A stretch of DNA of 44,669 nucleotides from an uncultured Oscillospiraceae bacterium (GTDB lineage: Bacteria; Bacillota; Clostridia; Oscillospirales; Oscillospiraceae), in contig CANROC010000021.1 of the NCBI GenBank assembly GCA_947632175.1, positions 1 through 44,669 on the forward strand, written 5' to 3'. The translations under genes and the position numbers were made by a program. The notes under the pieces are model-generated. The model saw nothing but the letters and a program-made list of their open reading frames with translations, made no database searches and was not told the DNA's origin. Below, in pieces: positions 1-10,100 of the stretch. The first letter of the stretch is position 1; every line of letters begins with the position of its first letter.

Positions 1-558
1 TGCCATGAGCGCATCTCGGTCCGCTACCCGCTGACGGAGCTTCTGGGCGCGGCGCTCTTCGCCGGGACGTTCCTCCGCTTCGGCCTGACGGCCTACACGG
101 CGGAAATCTGCGTCCTCACCGCGTGCCTCATGCTCCTCTCCTTCATCGACTACGACACCATGCTCCTCCCCGGCGCGCCCATGCTGGCGGCCCTCGTGAG
201 CTGGTGCGCGTTCCTCCCCACCCACGCCGACTGGCGCCCCCGCGCCCTCCACGGCGCCCTCACCGCCCTCATCGCCGGCGCGTCGCTCCTCCTCATCTCC
301 CTCCTCATGGACCGGATCTTGAAGAAGGAGACCCTCGGCGGCGGCGACATCAAGCTCCTCGCCCTCGCGTCCCTCTACCTCGGCCCCTGGCCCACCCTCC
401 TCATGCTGATCCTCTCCTGCCTCCTCGGCCTCCTCTTCGCGTTATGCTCAAGGTCCACAGACCACCCTTTCCCCTTCGGCCCCTCCCTCGCCGCCGCCAC
501 GTGGATCGTGCTGATGTGGGGGGAACCGGTCATAGAATGGTATGTGGGGTTGTTCTGA
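1..558 (+). CDS. pilD: prepilin peptidase (A24 family), 5' end cut by window
   Basis: Membrane aspartyl protease that removes the leader of type IV prepilins and N-methylates the new N-terminus. The reading frame is open from base 1, so only the C-terminal 185 residues are present. It begins with CHERISVRYPLTELL, which matches the segment just after the cytoplasmic zinc-binding Cys cluster of the family. The two expected catalytic aspartates lie in FIDYDTMLLP and GGGDIKLLA, and the remainder is hydrophobic membrane helices. The methyltransferase part should lie upstream of the window. Four prepilin-like substrates are encoded downstream (giant pilin and minor pilins), so it is most likely their processing enzyme. 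A hairpin-containing repeat follows the stop directly. Family assignment is confident; the symbol is by analogy. Confidence 0.9.
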   Translation, partial: CHERISVRYPLTELLGAALFAGTFLRFGLTAYTAEICVLTACLMLLSFIDYDTMLLPGAPMLAALVSWCAFLPTHADWRPRALHGALTALIAGASLLLISLLMDRILKKETLGGGDIKLLALASLYLGPWPTLLMLILSCLLGLLFALCSRSTDHPFPFGPSLAAATWIVLMWGEPVIEWYVGLF

Positions 559-836
559 GGCGGCGAAAGGTTTGCGGCTTCGCCGCATTCTTTAGATTCC
601 CCACCCGCCCGCCCCCGCCGCCGCCAATAATTGCGCCTCCGGCGCAAACCTCTTTTACCCCCTTTTCGGAAAAGGGGGGGCAGGGGGAATTCGAGCCCCC
701 GTCCCCCGTCCCCGCCGCGCGGACAAATCAAAGCCGCGGCGCAGCCGCTCCATTTTTACCCCCTTTGGGGCAAAGGGGGGCAGGGGGGATTCGAGCCCCC
801 GTCCCCGCCGCAGCGGACCATGATGTAGAGAGGGTG
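559..836. repeat. GC-rich palindromic repeat block between the peptidase and DUF559 genes
   Basis: No gene is visible here. Straight after the stop is TTTGCGGCTTCGCCGCATTCT, a short hairpin also found at about 27248 and 29635, which could act as a terminator. Two copies of a longer module follow, at about 653-748 and 753-819. Each starts with a dyad of the type CCCCTTTTCGGAAAAGGGG or CCCCTTTGGGGCAAAGGGG, continues with GATTCGAGCCCCCGTCCCC and ends in GCCGCGGCGCAGCCGC in the fuller copy. The same module recurs at 1375, 1477 and 27761. Confidence 0.8.
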
Positions 837-1316
837 ATGCTGGTGCCCACCGACGAAATGCTGAAACAACGCGCCAGAGAGCTCCGAAACAATGCCACAG
901 CGGAGGAAAATGACCTCTGGTATAAATATCTCAGAAACCACGAGGTCAGGTTTACACGTCAAAAAGCAATGCCCCCGTACATTGTTGATTTTTATTGTCC
1001 CAAGGCGCGTCTGGTCGTTGAGATCGATGGGTCCCAGCATTACGAACCTGATGGGATCGCCCATGACGAGACGCGAACGAGGTTTTTGGAGAGCCGATAC
1101 GGGGTCAAGGTGATTCGTATTCCCAACAACGAGATCCATTCCAATTTATCGGGAGTTTGCGATTACATAGACCAGGTCCTCCGGGAGCGCATGGCCCAAA
1201 TCGGCGACAGGAAGACCTCCGCCGGAAGGCAGCGTTCACCGGAAGCGGCAGTTACGCTCAACGAGCTCGAATACCCCGCCGCTGCGGCGGCACCCCTTTT
1301 TCCGAAAAAGGGGTAG
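837..1316 (+). CDS. DUF559 endonuclease-like protein whose C-terminus is repeat-derived
   Basis: A 159-residue protein of the DUF559 family, which has the PD-(D/E)xK fold of very-short-patch-repair (Vsr) and restriction nucleases; its cellular role is not established. Visible family signatures are TAEENDLWYKYLRNHEVRF, then RQK, YIVDFYCP and VVEIDGSQH, with the Asp and the Glu-x-Asp as candidate metal ligands. The ATG at 837 is preferred because AGAGAGG lies just upstream; the same frame is open much further upstream, but that part is antisense-like peptidase sequence. The family domain ends near residue 125. The last residues, ELEYPAAAAAPLFPKKG, are encoded by a repeat module also present at 27643 and 30007. 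The gene is surrounded on both sides by palindromic repeats and separates the peptidase gene from pilM. Confidence 0.85.
   Translation: MLVPTDEMLKQRARELRNNATAEENDLWYKYLRNHEVRFTRQKAMPPYIVDFYCPKARLVVEIDGSQHYEPDGIAHDETRTRFLESRYGVKVIRIPNNEIHSNLSGVCDYIDQVLRERMAQIGDRKTSAGRQRSPEAAVTLNELEYPAAAAAPLFPKKG
1264..1315 (+). repeat. copy 1 of the GCTCGAATACCCC repeat module, forming the DUF559 3' end
   Basis: The segment GCTCGAATACCCCGCCGC followed by the dyads GCCGCTGCGGCGGC and CCCCTTTTTCCGAAAAAGGGG is nearly identical to 27643-27692 and 30007-30056. Weaker similarity extends upstream (CCGGAA..., GTTACG...) to about position 1231. Here it is in frame and supplies the last residues and stop codon of the DUF559 gene. 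Confidence 0.85.
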
Positions 1317-1592
1317 GGGAATAAGGATGCGGCTTCGCCGCCTTTAAATAAATTGCGCCTCCGGCGCAAACCTCTTTTACCCCCTTTGGGGCAAAGGGGG
1401 GCAGGGGGGATTCGAGCCCCCGTCCCCCGTCCCCGCCGCAGCGGGTAAATCAAAGCCGCGGCGCAGCCGCAACCACTTTTACCCCCTTTTCGGAAAAGGG
1501 GGCAGGGGGGATTCGAGCCCCCGTCCCCCGTCCCTGCCGCAGCGGGTAAATCAAAGCCGCGGCGCAGCCGCAACCACTTTCCCCCATTCTCC
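1317..1592. repeat. palindromic repeat block between DUF559 and pilM, including a 102-base direct repeat
   Basis: No gene is seen. After an ATGCGGCTTCGCCGCC hairpin and a TTGCGCCTCCGGCGCAA dyad, two head-to-tail copies of the dyad-GATTCGAGCCCCCGT module start at 1375 and 1477 (period 102). They differ mainly in the first dyad (CTTTGGGGCAAAG versus CTTTTCGGAAAAG). Both end in AAATCAAAGCCGCGGCGCAG and ACCACTTT. The pilM ribosome site follows directly. Confidence 0.85.
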
Positions 1593-1609
1593 TGAAAGGA
1601 GTCTCAACT

Positions 1610-2596
1610 ATGTCCAACAAATCGGTAGGCTTCGATATCGGCGCACGGACGGTGCATGTGGCGGTGAACGACGGCAAGACCTTGCGCGTCGTCAACGAGC
1701 AGACGCCGGAGGGGCTGGTACGGGAGGGGCAGATCCTGTCCCTTGAGGCGATGAGCGAATTTCTCCGTAACCTCAGGAAAGATCGGAAGCTCCACTGCAA
1801 AAAGGCCTCGCTGGTCCTGCCGGCGTCCCAGTGCTACTGCCGGCGGCTCACCACGGCGTATATGTCCGCCGAGCAGCTGGCGTTCAATCTGCCCTACGAG
1901 TTCCGGGATTTCATCTCCGGCGACAAGGAGGACTACTATTACGACTACGCGGTGGTGAACACCGTCGCCGGCGAGGACGGCAAGCCCCGGGAGCTGGACC
2001 TGATGGCCGCCGCCGTGCGGCGCGACCTGATGCTGGACCTGGAGGCCATGTTCAAGCAGGCCGGGTTCAAGCTGGAGTCGGCCATGCCCGAGGAGCTGGC
2101 GTACATCAACCTCATGCGCGCCGGCGGCCTGACGGACCACGGGCACTGTCTCCTGGACCTGGGCCACAGCTCCGTGAAGTTCTACATCTTCGAGGGCGAC
2201 CGGTTTGAGAACATCCGCGCCCTGGATTTCGGCCTGGAGGCCCTGGACCGCGCCGTGGCGGACCACTTCAGCGTGGACGAGCACGTGGCGTCCTCCTATC
2301 TCCGGTCCGATTACAACGGCTGCACCGGGCTTCCCCAGTGCATCGACATCTACAATTCCATCGCGGTGGAGGTCACCAAGGCCGTGAACTTCTACCGCTT
2401 CAACTCCGGCGGCGGGGAAGTGGAGCATCTGCACCTGTGCGGCGGCGGCACGCGCCTGTGGGCGCTGGTGGACACGCTCCAGTCGCAGCTGTCCATCCCC
2501 GTGGAGAGCATCGACGAGTGCTGGCCGCTGCTGGAGGACGAGTCCTCCGCCGAGGCCGCCGTGGCAGCCGCCGCCGTCGGCGCGGCCATCCAGTGA
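1610..2596 (+). CDS. pilM: type IV pilus assembly protein PilM
   Basis: Actin-like cytoplasmic ATPase-fold protein that binds the N-terminal tail of PilN and links the cytoplasmic motor to the inner-membrane alignment complex of type IV pili. It has 328 residues, close to the family norm. The nucleotide-fold motifs are visible: GFDIGARTVHVAV near residues 7-19 (phosphate 1), LLDLGHSSVKFYIFE near 183-197 (phosphate 2) and LCGGGTRLWALVDTL near 281-295 (adenosine loop). The ATG at 1610 has GAAAGGAG eight bases upstream. It is the first gene after the repeat-flanked DUF559 insertion and is followed at 15 bases by the pilN-like gene. Confidence 0.92.
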   Translation: MSNKSVGFDIGARTVHVAVNDGKTLRVVNEQTPEGLVREGQILSLEAMSEFLRNLRKDRKLHCKKASLVLPASQCYCRRLTTAYMSAEQLAFNLPYEFRDFISGDKEDYYYDYAVVNTVAGEDGKPRELDLMAAAVRRDLMLDLEAMFKQAGFKLESAMPEELAYINLMRAGGLTDHGHCLLDLGHSSVKFYIFEGDRFENIRALDFGLEALDRAVADHFSVDEHVASSYLRSDYNGCTGLPQCIDIYNSIAVEVTKAVNFYRFNSGGGEVEHLHLCGGGTRLWALVDTLQSQLSIPVESIDECWPLLEDESSAEAAVAAAAVGAAIQ

Positions 2597-2611
2597 AAGG
2601 GGGCGAGGAGC

Positions 2612-3259
2612 ATGGCCCAACAGACCATAGAAAGAGCGCCCGAGGCGGCGCCCGCCGTGACGGAACCCGTAAAGAAAAAGCCCGTAAAAGGGAAGAAGCA
2701 GACCGCGCCGGTGAAGCGCACGCTGAACCTGGCGTTTAAGGAAAAATCCACCATCGACTGGCGAAAGGCCGTTGTGGGCGTACTGGTCGTGGTGCTTTTA
2801 GCCGGCGTCTTCGCCAAATTCGCCGTCATGGACCGGTTCGACAAGCTGGAAAAGGCCGAGGCGGATTTAGCCGCCATGAAGGCGCACCTCGAGGAGACGC
2901 GTGAGGCTTACGCCGACTACGACGAGGTCCGGGAGCAGTACAACCGCTACAACTACACCGGCTACGACAAGACCATCGTGGACCGGCTGGACGTCCTGGA
3001 CATCCTGGAGCGGCAGATCTTCCCCGTGTGCAACGTCACGAGCCTCTCCGTCTCCGGCGCCACCGTCACGCTGAGCCTTTCGGACCTTGACCTCAACCAG
3101 GTCAGCCACCTCATCGTCACATTAGAGGCCGAGCCCCTGGTGGAGCGCGTCTACGTGCCCGTGACCAACGAGGGCGAGGCGCAGGGCATCGGTACCGCGT
3201 CCATGACCATCTATCTGGTGAACGCCACCACCGTGGAGAAAGGGGGAGAGGCGCAATGA
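2612..3259 (+). CDS. pilN: PilN-like type IV pilus assembly protein
   Basis: A 215-residue bitopic membrane protein. It has a long basic, Lys/Pro-rich cytoplasmic N-terminus (about residues 1-50), one membrane helix (about 53-73, VVGVLVVVLLAGVFAKFAV), a predicted coiled coil (about 75-110) and a C-terminal ferredoxin-like domain. This is the layout of PilN, whose N-terminal tail docks into PilM and whose periplasmic-side domain pairs with PilO. Sequence identity to Gram-negative PilN is low, so the call rests on topology and gene order pilM-pilN-pilO. GAGGAG precedes the ATG. The stop overlaps the next start (ATGA). Confidence 0.82.
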   Translation: MAQQTIERAPEAAPAVTEPVKKKPVKGKKQTAPVKRTLNLAFKEKSTIDWRKAVVGVLVVVLLAGVFAKFAVMDRFDKLEKAEADLAAMKAHLEETREAYADYDEVREQYNRYNYTGYDKTIVDRLDVLDILERQIFPVCNVTSLSVSGATVTLSLSDLDLNQVSHLIVTLEAEPLVERVYVPVTNEGEAQGIGTASMTIYLVNATTVEKGGEAQ

Positions 3260-3819
3260 GGCAGAACGTCATGAACCACAAGCTCTCCAACCGCGAAAAG
3301 GTCCTGCTGCTGGTCCTGGTCCTGGTGCTCCTGGTGGGCCTCTACTTCTACGTGGTCCACTATCCCATCACCAACCGCCTCAGTGAAATCGAGCTGGAGC
3401 GGGACGACCTGCTGGTCTCCCAGGCCGTGGCCGACACGCGCCTCCAGATCTACAACGACATGCAGGCGGAGCTGGAGGAGATCTTCGCCATGCCCGAGGA
3501 GGAGATCACCGTCATGCCCGCGTACAGCAACCGGGAGACGTTGCTTCTCTACTTCGACAAGATTTTTGCCGGCACCAGCCAGGTCCTGAACTTCGATGAC
3601 GAGCGGGAGACCGACAACATCGTGGAGCGCACCGTGCGCTTCAGCTTCAACGCCGACAGCTACGCCAAGGCCCGCCAGGTCCTCACCGACCTCACCGTGG
3701 GCAGCGGCTACCGGTGCCTCTTGGATTCCCTCACCGTCAGCCCCGTGGAGGGGAACATCGAGTCCGGCGCCCTGCGCATCTCCGGCACCATCACCTTCTA
3801 CGAGTACAAGGCGGGCTGA
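3256..3819 (+). CDS. pilO: PilO-like type IV pilus assembly protein
   Basis: A 187-residue bitopic protein with a short cytoplasmic N-terminus, a membrane helix at about residues 14-34 (VLLLVLVLVLLVGLYFYVV), a coiled-coil stretch at about 36-75 and a C-terminal alpha/beta domain. This matches PilO, the heterodimer partner of PilN that connects the pilus platform to the cell-envelope side. The first ATG at 3256 is chosen because GGGGGAG lies seven bases upstream and the start overlaps the pilN stop, implying translational coupling; an ATG five codons later is possible. It is followed by a 286-base leader before the giant pilin gene. Confidence 0.82.
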   Translation: MRQNVMNHKLSNREKVLLLVLVLVLLVGLYFYVVHYPITNRLSEIELERDDLLVSQAVADTRLQIYNDMQAELEEIFAMPEEEITVMPAYSNRETLLLYFDKIFAGTSQVLNFDDERETDNIVERTVRFSFNADSYAKARQVLTDLTVGSGYRCLLDSLTVSPVEGNIESGALRISGTITFYEYKAG

Positions 3820-3866
3820 AAACGGGGATGTTATGGTAACTCAGGGGAGAGTTATGGTAACCGAGA

Positions 3867-3885
3867 TTATGTAAACTTTACATAA
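3867..3885. promoter_or_regulatory. 19-base perfect palindrome TTATGTAAACTTTACATAA
   Basis: Nine-base arms around a single central C, placed between the two groups of GTTATGGTAAC dyads. It resembles a repressor or activator operator more than a terminator, because it is AT-rich and has no following T-run. It partly overlaps a degenerate copy of the dyad element. Confidence 0.55.
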
Positions 3886-3942
3886 AACCGAAAATTTGAG
3901 GACAAAAAAGCGGAAAAAGAGGGAGAAACTTACCAATATTTG

Positions 3943-3964
3943 GGGCCGACGAAACCGTCGGCCC
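3943..3964 (+). other. leader hairpin (9-bp stem, AAAC loop)
   Basis: GGGCCGACG and CGTCGGCCC form a perfect nine-base-pair stem around AAAC in the leader of the giant pilin gene. There is no T-run after it, so it is not a simple terminator. It could be part of a structured 5' leader, but no known riboswitch core (including c-di-GMP classes I and II) was recognised around it. Confidence 0.5.
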
Positions 3965-4105
3965 ATCGGTGCGCTTCCAGAGGCTTACAGTTTTGACGAA
4001 AACCGCATGACCCGCCGGCGACAGAGTTATGGTAACCTGCGGTGTTATGGTAACCGAAAATTCTTATGTAACCCACTGCTCGGGAACGTTTTTGTGAGGT
4101 GCGAT

Positions 4106-7100
4106 ATGAGAGTTTTGAGAAAAAATAGGGAAAGCAGGGGCTTCTCGTTAGCGGAGCTTCTGATCGTCGTGGCCATTATCGGCATCCTTTTGGCCGTCGC
4201 GGTCCCCAATGTGCTCTCATATTACAGGGAATTGAAGATCACCGAGCTGGACGACGACGCCCGGACCATCTTCCTCGCCGCCCAGAACCAGCTCACCGCC
4301 CTCGTCAACAGCGGGGAGAAGCTTGACGGCATTGGCGAGACTGCCTCGCGCCTTGCAAAAGCCGGCGATCCATCTCCCAAGCTTCACTATGTGGAGTACA
4401 AGGCCGCCGACGCAGCCACCACCACGCCCACGGCACCCAGCGCGACAGGTTTACGTAAGATCCTCCCCGGCGGCGCGGTGGACACCCACTTCCACAAATA
4501 CAACTATGTCATTGAGTTCGACACCGAAAGCGGCGCCGTCTACGGCGTCTGGTACTGGGAGAAGGAAGACGGGTTTGAATATACCAAAGACGCCAAAACC
4601 GATAACCAGAAAAAGGAAGCCCGGCTCAAGAACAACCTCATGGTCGGCTTCTACGGCGGCGACCAGATCGACCGCCTCCAGTTCTCCCACCTCCCTTATC
4701 CCTCCGTCCAGCTCATCAACGCCGAAGAGCTGCGGCTGGAGATCACCGTCCCGAATATTGAGAAGGCCACCGGCGACTTCACCATCACCGTCTCCGCCGA
4801 CGACGTGGTACTTCTGGAAGACGCGAAGCTCAAGAAGAACAACATGGGCACCGTCGTCCTTGATACCCTGAAGGTCACGAACGCCTATTCTGCAAGCTTG
4901 ACGGAAGCGAGAAATAATGCCAGGACCGCCAGCGATTGGGTCGTGGGCATGAAGTACAAGAAATGGAGAGAGGCGCTTGGCGAGCTTCCTCTTCCCGGCG
5001 ACGACATCACCCTCACCGTCAAAATGTCCTACACGGGCGAAATTGACGGCAAATCCCTCACCCCCTCCACTTTGGTTGTTACCGGCAACACGCTGTTCGA
5101 AAAAGTGGAAGAAGATTCCACCGGCGATAAAACCGCCTACATCGCCTACGGCCGGCATTTGCAAAACCTCCATGATAGCGGACCCACATCCACCACGGAC
5201 GGGATTGCTTGCTCCGGTGTTTTGGACAATGTATCCATTAAGAAAGCTGAGCAGACGAAGAATATCAATTTCGCATTTCTAAATAACACTGGTGATAATA
5301 ACAACGATGTCTATTATTGGGCCAGCATCTACGGCAGGACGGCAGCCGGTACCCATGACGAGAAATATATTTCGCTCCATCCCATTTATAATAAGAATCT
5401 GACTTTTTACGACGGGCATGGCTTTGAGATTCGCAACATGGATACCGGACGGAATTACTATGGAGGAATGTTCTCCTATATCGTCGGCGGGACTTATCAG
5501 AACATTGTCCTTGTCAATCCCCATATTCACTCTGACTTTACAAAAACAGATCTTGGTTCGACGGTTGATAAGCAGTTGACAGCCGGAGCGCTGGTGGCAA
5601 TGGTCAAGGGTGAAGTTAAAATTACCAATTGCCATGTCTATAACGAGTATGTTGAGGACAAGGATAAGAATGTAAAGCCGGAAGGCGACTATGCAGAAAA
5701 TCCTTGGTTTGGTGCCACTGGTTTTAATTTGAATGGATTGAAAATAAAAGACTCAAGCGGTGATGCGGTCCAGTATAAGGATACAAACGGCGATGGAATA
5801 GTTGATGAGATAGTGCCCATCGAGGGCCTGTATGTTGAGAGGCTTCAAGAGATGCCGCATATTGGCGCGCCCGGAGCGGGTTCCATGTCCGGCGGTTTGA
5901 TTGGCGAGATCCAAAGCGGTAGTACGGTGACTATCACCGGTTCCTCCGCCGCCGTTATCAACATCGGCGCGAAAGCCGTGGGCGGTCTGGTAGGGAAGTC
6001 CGCGGGGAATTTGACCATTGATAAGTCTTATTCCGCCAGCTTTGTTTTCGGCAACCGGAACGTGGCCGGATTGGTTGGATTTGTGGAGGATACGACGGCA
6101 AATACCACAACCATTACCAACAGTTATGCCGCCGGCGAGATCGTGAGCGGGTACGACAAGGGATTCAAAGGCGCGGGACTGCTCCATTATAACGAGGAAG
6201 CAACCACAGAAACAACGCCAACCAACATTAAGGTTGAAAACTGCTACGCCGCTGTCCGGTACAATGGAGAGGGTGTAGATGGTCTGCCTCGAAGGGACGA
6301 CCAGGAAAAAAGAGATAATAAATTTTACGTTGTAGGGTATATCTATGGCACGTTTAAGGGTGACAATAGTAACCTGTATGTAAAGCAAAACGGCATATCC
6401 TATGGATATGACATAAAAGGCATTACGGTTACTGGTGGTAAGGGCGGAGAGTATATTACAGACAAGGGAGACGCCTCCGCTTGCGGCACTCCTATCACCA
6501 CTGCCGAACTGACTGCAAAGGTCACAAGCGGCTTCGGCGGTGAATGGAGCACTACACCGGGTACAACAGCCAACACCCACGCCTATACCCTCCTGACCGA
6601 GACGAAGGCGTTGGAGGGGGAGGCATACCCCTACCCCATGCTCAATGTTACGAAAAACGGCGTCACCACCGTCATGCCCCACTACGGCGACTGGCTGGAG
6701 GAGGACCCGACGGCGGCTTCGCTGTGCTATTATGAGAAATATGAGGGGGACACTTTCGGCGTCTGGGGCTATGTGACCGATAAGACGACGGACAATCAAA
6801 TACCGCTCAACTCCCTCAAGCCCGGCGACCCCGGCAAGGGCCCGTATGCCATAGCGGACGGCTACTGCGTGGCCGTAGAAGACGGCGCCAACCTGATCCC
6901 GCCGGAGACGATTACGGTAGGGTCGGAGACGTATAATGTCGATCGCACTTCCATTGGGACCACTGATAATGCAGGCAAAACCTACAACCTCTATCGGATC
7001 ACGGGCCTTGACGGCATCACAGTAGGCACAGACTATTATTACACCGCGACCGTGAGCGGGCAGGACTATTGGTTCAACCCGTTCTTCGCGTGCGAGGTGT

Positions 7101-10100
7101 TGGAAGCGGACGGCACAATGCCCACAGCGCCCCAAGCTAAAGAGGGCGCAAAGGGTAAGGACGATAATACTTCTACAGCCGGTGTCGTCATCCGCACCGC
7201 GCGCCAGCTTGCCAATTTGGCGTCGCAAACCGGGTCAACATTGAAAGCAGATAACCCCGCCCAGCTGCGTGCCTATACCCAGCTGTTGGATATTGATTAC
7301 GAACAGTATGAAACCTCCATCAAGGGACAGAGCGGCGGCACCGATGCCCAGTCCCCGGCGGCGCTGAGTGGTGCCGGAAGCTATAACGGCAACAGCTTTA
7401 TCATCAAAAACCTCTTTATCCAGGGAGACAGTAAAACCGGCCTCTTTGGAGAGTTGTCTTTAAGCGGCACTCAGGGCGTCAGAAACGTTTTCCTGGTGGA
7501 CGTGACCGTAAACGGGACGGGCAGTAATGTGGGCGCTTTGGTCGGTTCCGCCGCAGGCAGCACGGTTATAGATAACTGCGGCGTTTACGCGAGCAGCGCG
7601 GAGAACTATAAAACTCACTCTGTGACCGGTAATACGACCGTCGGCGGCCTCATCGGTATGGCGGGGAGCACTACCGTTATTAAGAACAGTTTCGCTGCTG
7701 TACAGGTCAAGGGCGATACAGCCGTTGGCGGCTTTGTCGGACAAATCAATGGGAACAAAAGCAGCGGTTCTCTTGAAAACTGCTATTCCGGCGGATTTAC
7801 CGAGAGCGGAAAGTATGAAGCCAGCTCGGCGAATGTAACCGCTAACGATACTAACGGCATTGCCGGCGGCTTTGTCGGCAAACTGATGAACTATTCCAAT
7901 GATAATGGAGGCAATCCAACCTACAATGGCCTTAAATTCCAAGGAACGATTTATACCACATGCTCTGTGAAAGGAGCAACTGTTGGGCTGTTTTCGGGGC
8001 AAAATTCTGAAGGAGCGGGTACAGGTCAACAGACGATCGAAGATGCTTTGACCGCCACCGGCCTCACCCTCTATGCGACGGGTAAGGCGTTCAATGCTGA
8101 CGGAACTGACGCGACGGCGCGGCCGGAGACTTACCTCAAGACCGGCAGCGATGTGCCCAAGGCTGTCGGCACCGGCGTGACGGCGTATCCGTATGACGGG
8201 ACGCTGAAGGATCCCGGTTTAGACACGGGTACATATCCGTATCTGACCAACCTCGACGAGCACCACGGCGACTGGGCGGACGTTTCGGAGCCGGTGCCGG
8301 AGATGATGCTGGCGTATATTGAGGAATACGTTGGCGTCACCGATCCCGGCGTGTACATGGTGAACTATAACGGCACGGTTGCGGACGATGTGCAACATAA
8401 TATTCAATTCGGTGCGGTCGTGAAGAACGACTATTACAGGATCCTCAGTACAATTGACTTGAGGACTGGCAGCAGCGTTACTGACATTACGCTGGACGGC
8501 ACACCATTTACAACAGGTGACTTGGTATCTCAAGGCACGGTCAAAATTGGCACTACCGATTACTATGCCTATACGCTTGGCGCCGACTGGGACAGCGCGG
8601 CAAACTACTACCACAAGGTCGAGTTGAAACTGGCGACTGGCGAGACCAAGACCTACCTCTACAACCCGTCTTTCGCCTGCGAGGCGTTTGACGTGACCGA
8701 TGCGGCCGGTACAGTTACAACAACAGATATCCTCCCCAAGCCCAACGCGGGCGGGACTATAACGTACACCAATACGGACGTGTTGATCAGGTCCGCGCGC
8801 CAGCTTGCCAATGTGCAGGCGTATACCAACCACACGACCTATGGCGCCACCGCGCAGGAGTGGACCTATGACCAGCTGCTGAATGTGGACTTCGACGGCT
8901 ACACGGGCACGCTGGCTGGGGGCAAGAGCGACAGCGACCGTCTCGGCCCCGCCAAGCTGACTACCGGCACCTACAACGGCAACGATCTCACCATCTCCAA
9001 CCTCTACCTCGGCGCGGGCACAATCGGGTCGGACGCATACGCCGGCCTCTTTGGGACGGTCAATGGCACCGTCAGCCACGTCCTCCTTGTCGATGTCAAC
9101 GTGAACGGCGACGCCACCGGCGTTTCCGCCCTTGCCGTCGGCGGCCTTGTCGGCCAGCTCAACGGCGGCAGCGTGGACAATTGCGGCATCTATGTGTCCA
9201 ATAAGGATAACTATGGCAAATTCACCGTCTCCGGCTCCGGCGGCAACGGCGTCGGCGGCCTCATCGGACAGATGACGGGGGGCGCCGTCACCAACTCCTT
9301 CGCCGCCGTGATGGTGCGGGGCACCGACGCGACAAATGGCGGCACTGGCGGCACCACCCTCACCAACCCCGCTGGCGGCTTCGTGGGCCAGGCCAACGGC
9401 GGCGAGTTCAAAAACTGCTACGTCGGCGGCTTCGTGGGCGCTTCCAAGACCTACGACGACGCTTCCATCAACGTCATGGGCAACAACCGCGTGGGCGGCT
9501 TCGTGGGCAGCATCTCCGGCACGGTCAAATTCACCGGCACCAACTACTCCACCGCCTCCGTGGGCGGCCCCGACCCGGCCAACCTCGGCCTCTTCGCCGG
9601 CAACGGCACGCCCTCCGGCACCGGCAGCACGCTCTACGCCGTTGCCAAGGCGTTCAAGAGCACCACGACCGGAACCTCGACGACCTACGACGACGTCGTC
9701 GCTCCCAGGGACGAGACTGCGTACCTGACGAGCGCCCCCGAGGCAACAACGGTGACAACGACGAACGTCTACAACCAGACGGGCGATTTCCCCTACGCCA
9801 GCGGGCAGACCGAGCACCACGGCGACTGGATCGGCCTGACCAAGGGCGTGTATTATGATACCGTGGTCCAGAACGCGGGGACTTCGCCCTCGCCTATTAC
9901 CGGCTACTATGCCAACGGCGCAAGCGGTTTGGACGGTAGCACCGGTAGGCTTGCCGCTGGTAATGCTAACGACGAATTATTGGATTACGCCACGGACGAC
10001 GGGTATATGTTCCTGTCGGAGACGGACCTGGGCGAAAAGGTGGCTCTCGGCATCAACGGCGCCAGTTTCCCAATGAGCAGGGTAAGGCTGACCACGGAGC

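Larger units (their letters stand above)
3830..4072 (+). promoter_or_regulatory. cluster of GTTATGGTAAC dyads upstream of the giant pilin gene
   Basis: The 11-base element GTTATGGTAAC (half-sites GTTA and TAAC around TGG) occurs exactly at 3830-3840, 3851-3861, 4026-4036 and 4044-4054. Degenerate forms occur at 3866-3876 (ATTATGTAAAC) and 4063-4072 (CTTATGTAAC). They form two pairs, each about 20 bases centre to centre, or two helical turns, flanking the middle of the leader. The pattern suggests an operator array for a dimeric regulator, but no regulator can be named and no clear promoter was identified between the copies. Confidence 0.6.

Noticed and set aside
680-810. GGGATTCGAGCCCCC segments resembling a tRNA T-arm
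   Set aside because: No acceptor, D or anticodon arms are found around them, and the same segment recurs as part of the palindromic repeats.
123-1316. A single 397-codon frame joining the peptidase region to DUF559
   Set aside because: The first 238 codons are an out-of-frame reading of the peptidase gene and repeats, rich in Pro/Arg/His; only the part from 837 has family similarity and a ribosome site.
3896-4105. Upstream extension of the giant pilin frame
   Set aside because: It would place 70 unrelated residues before the prepilin leader and cover the dyad leader; ATG 4106 has a good ribosome site and a leader of normal length.
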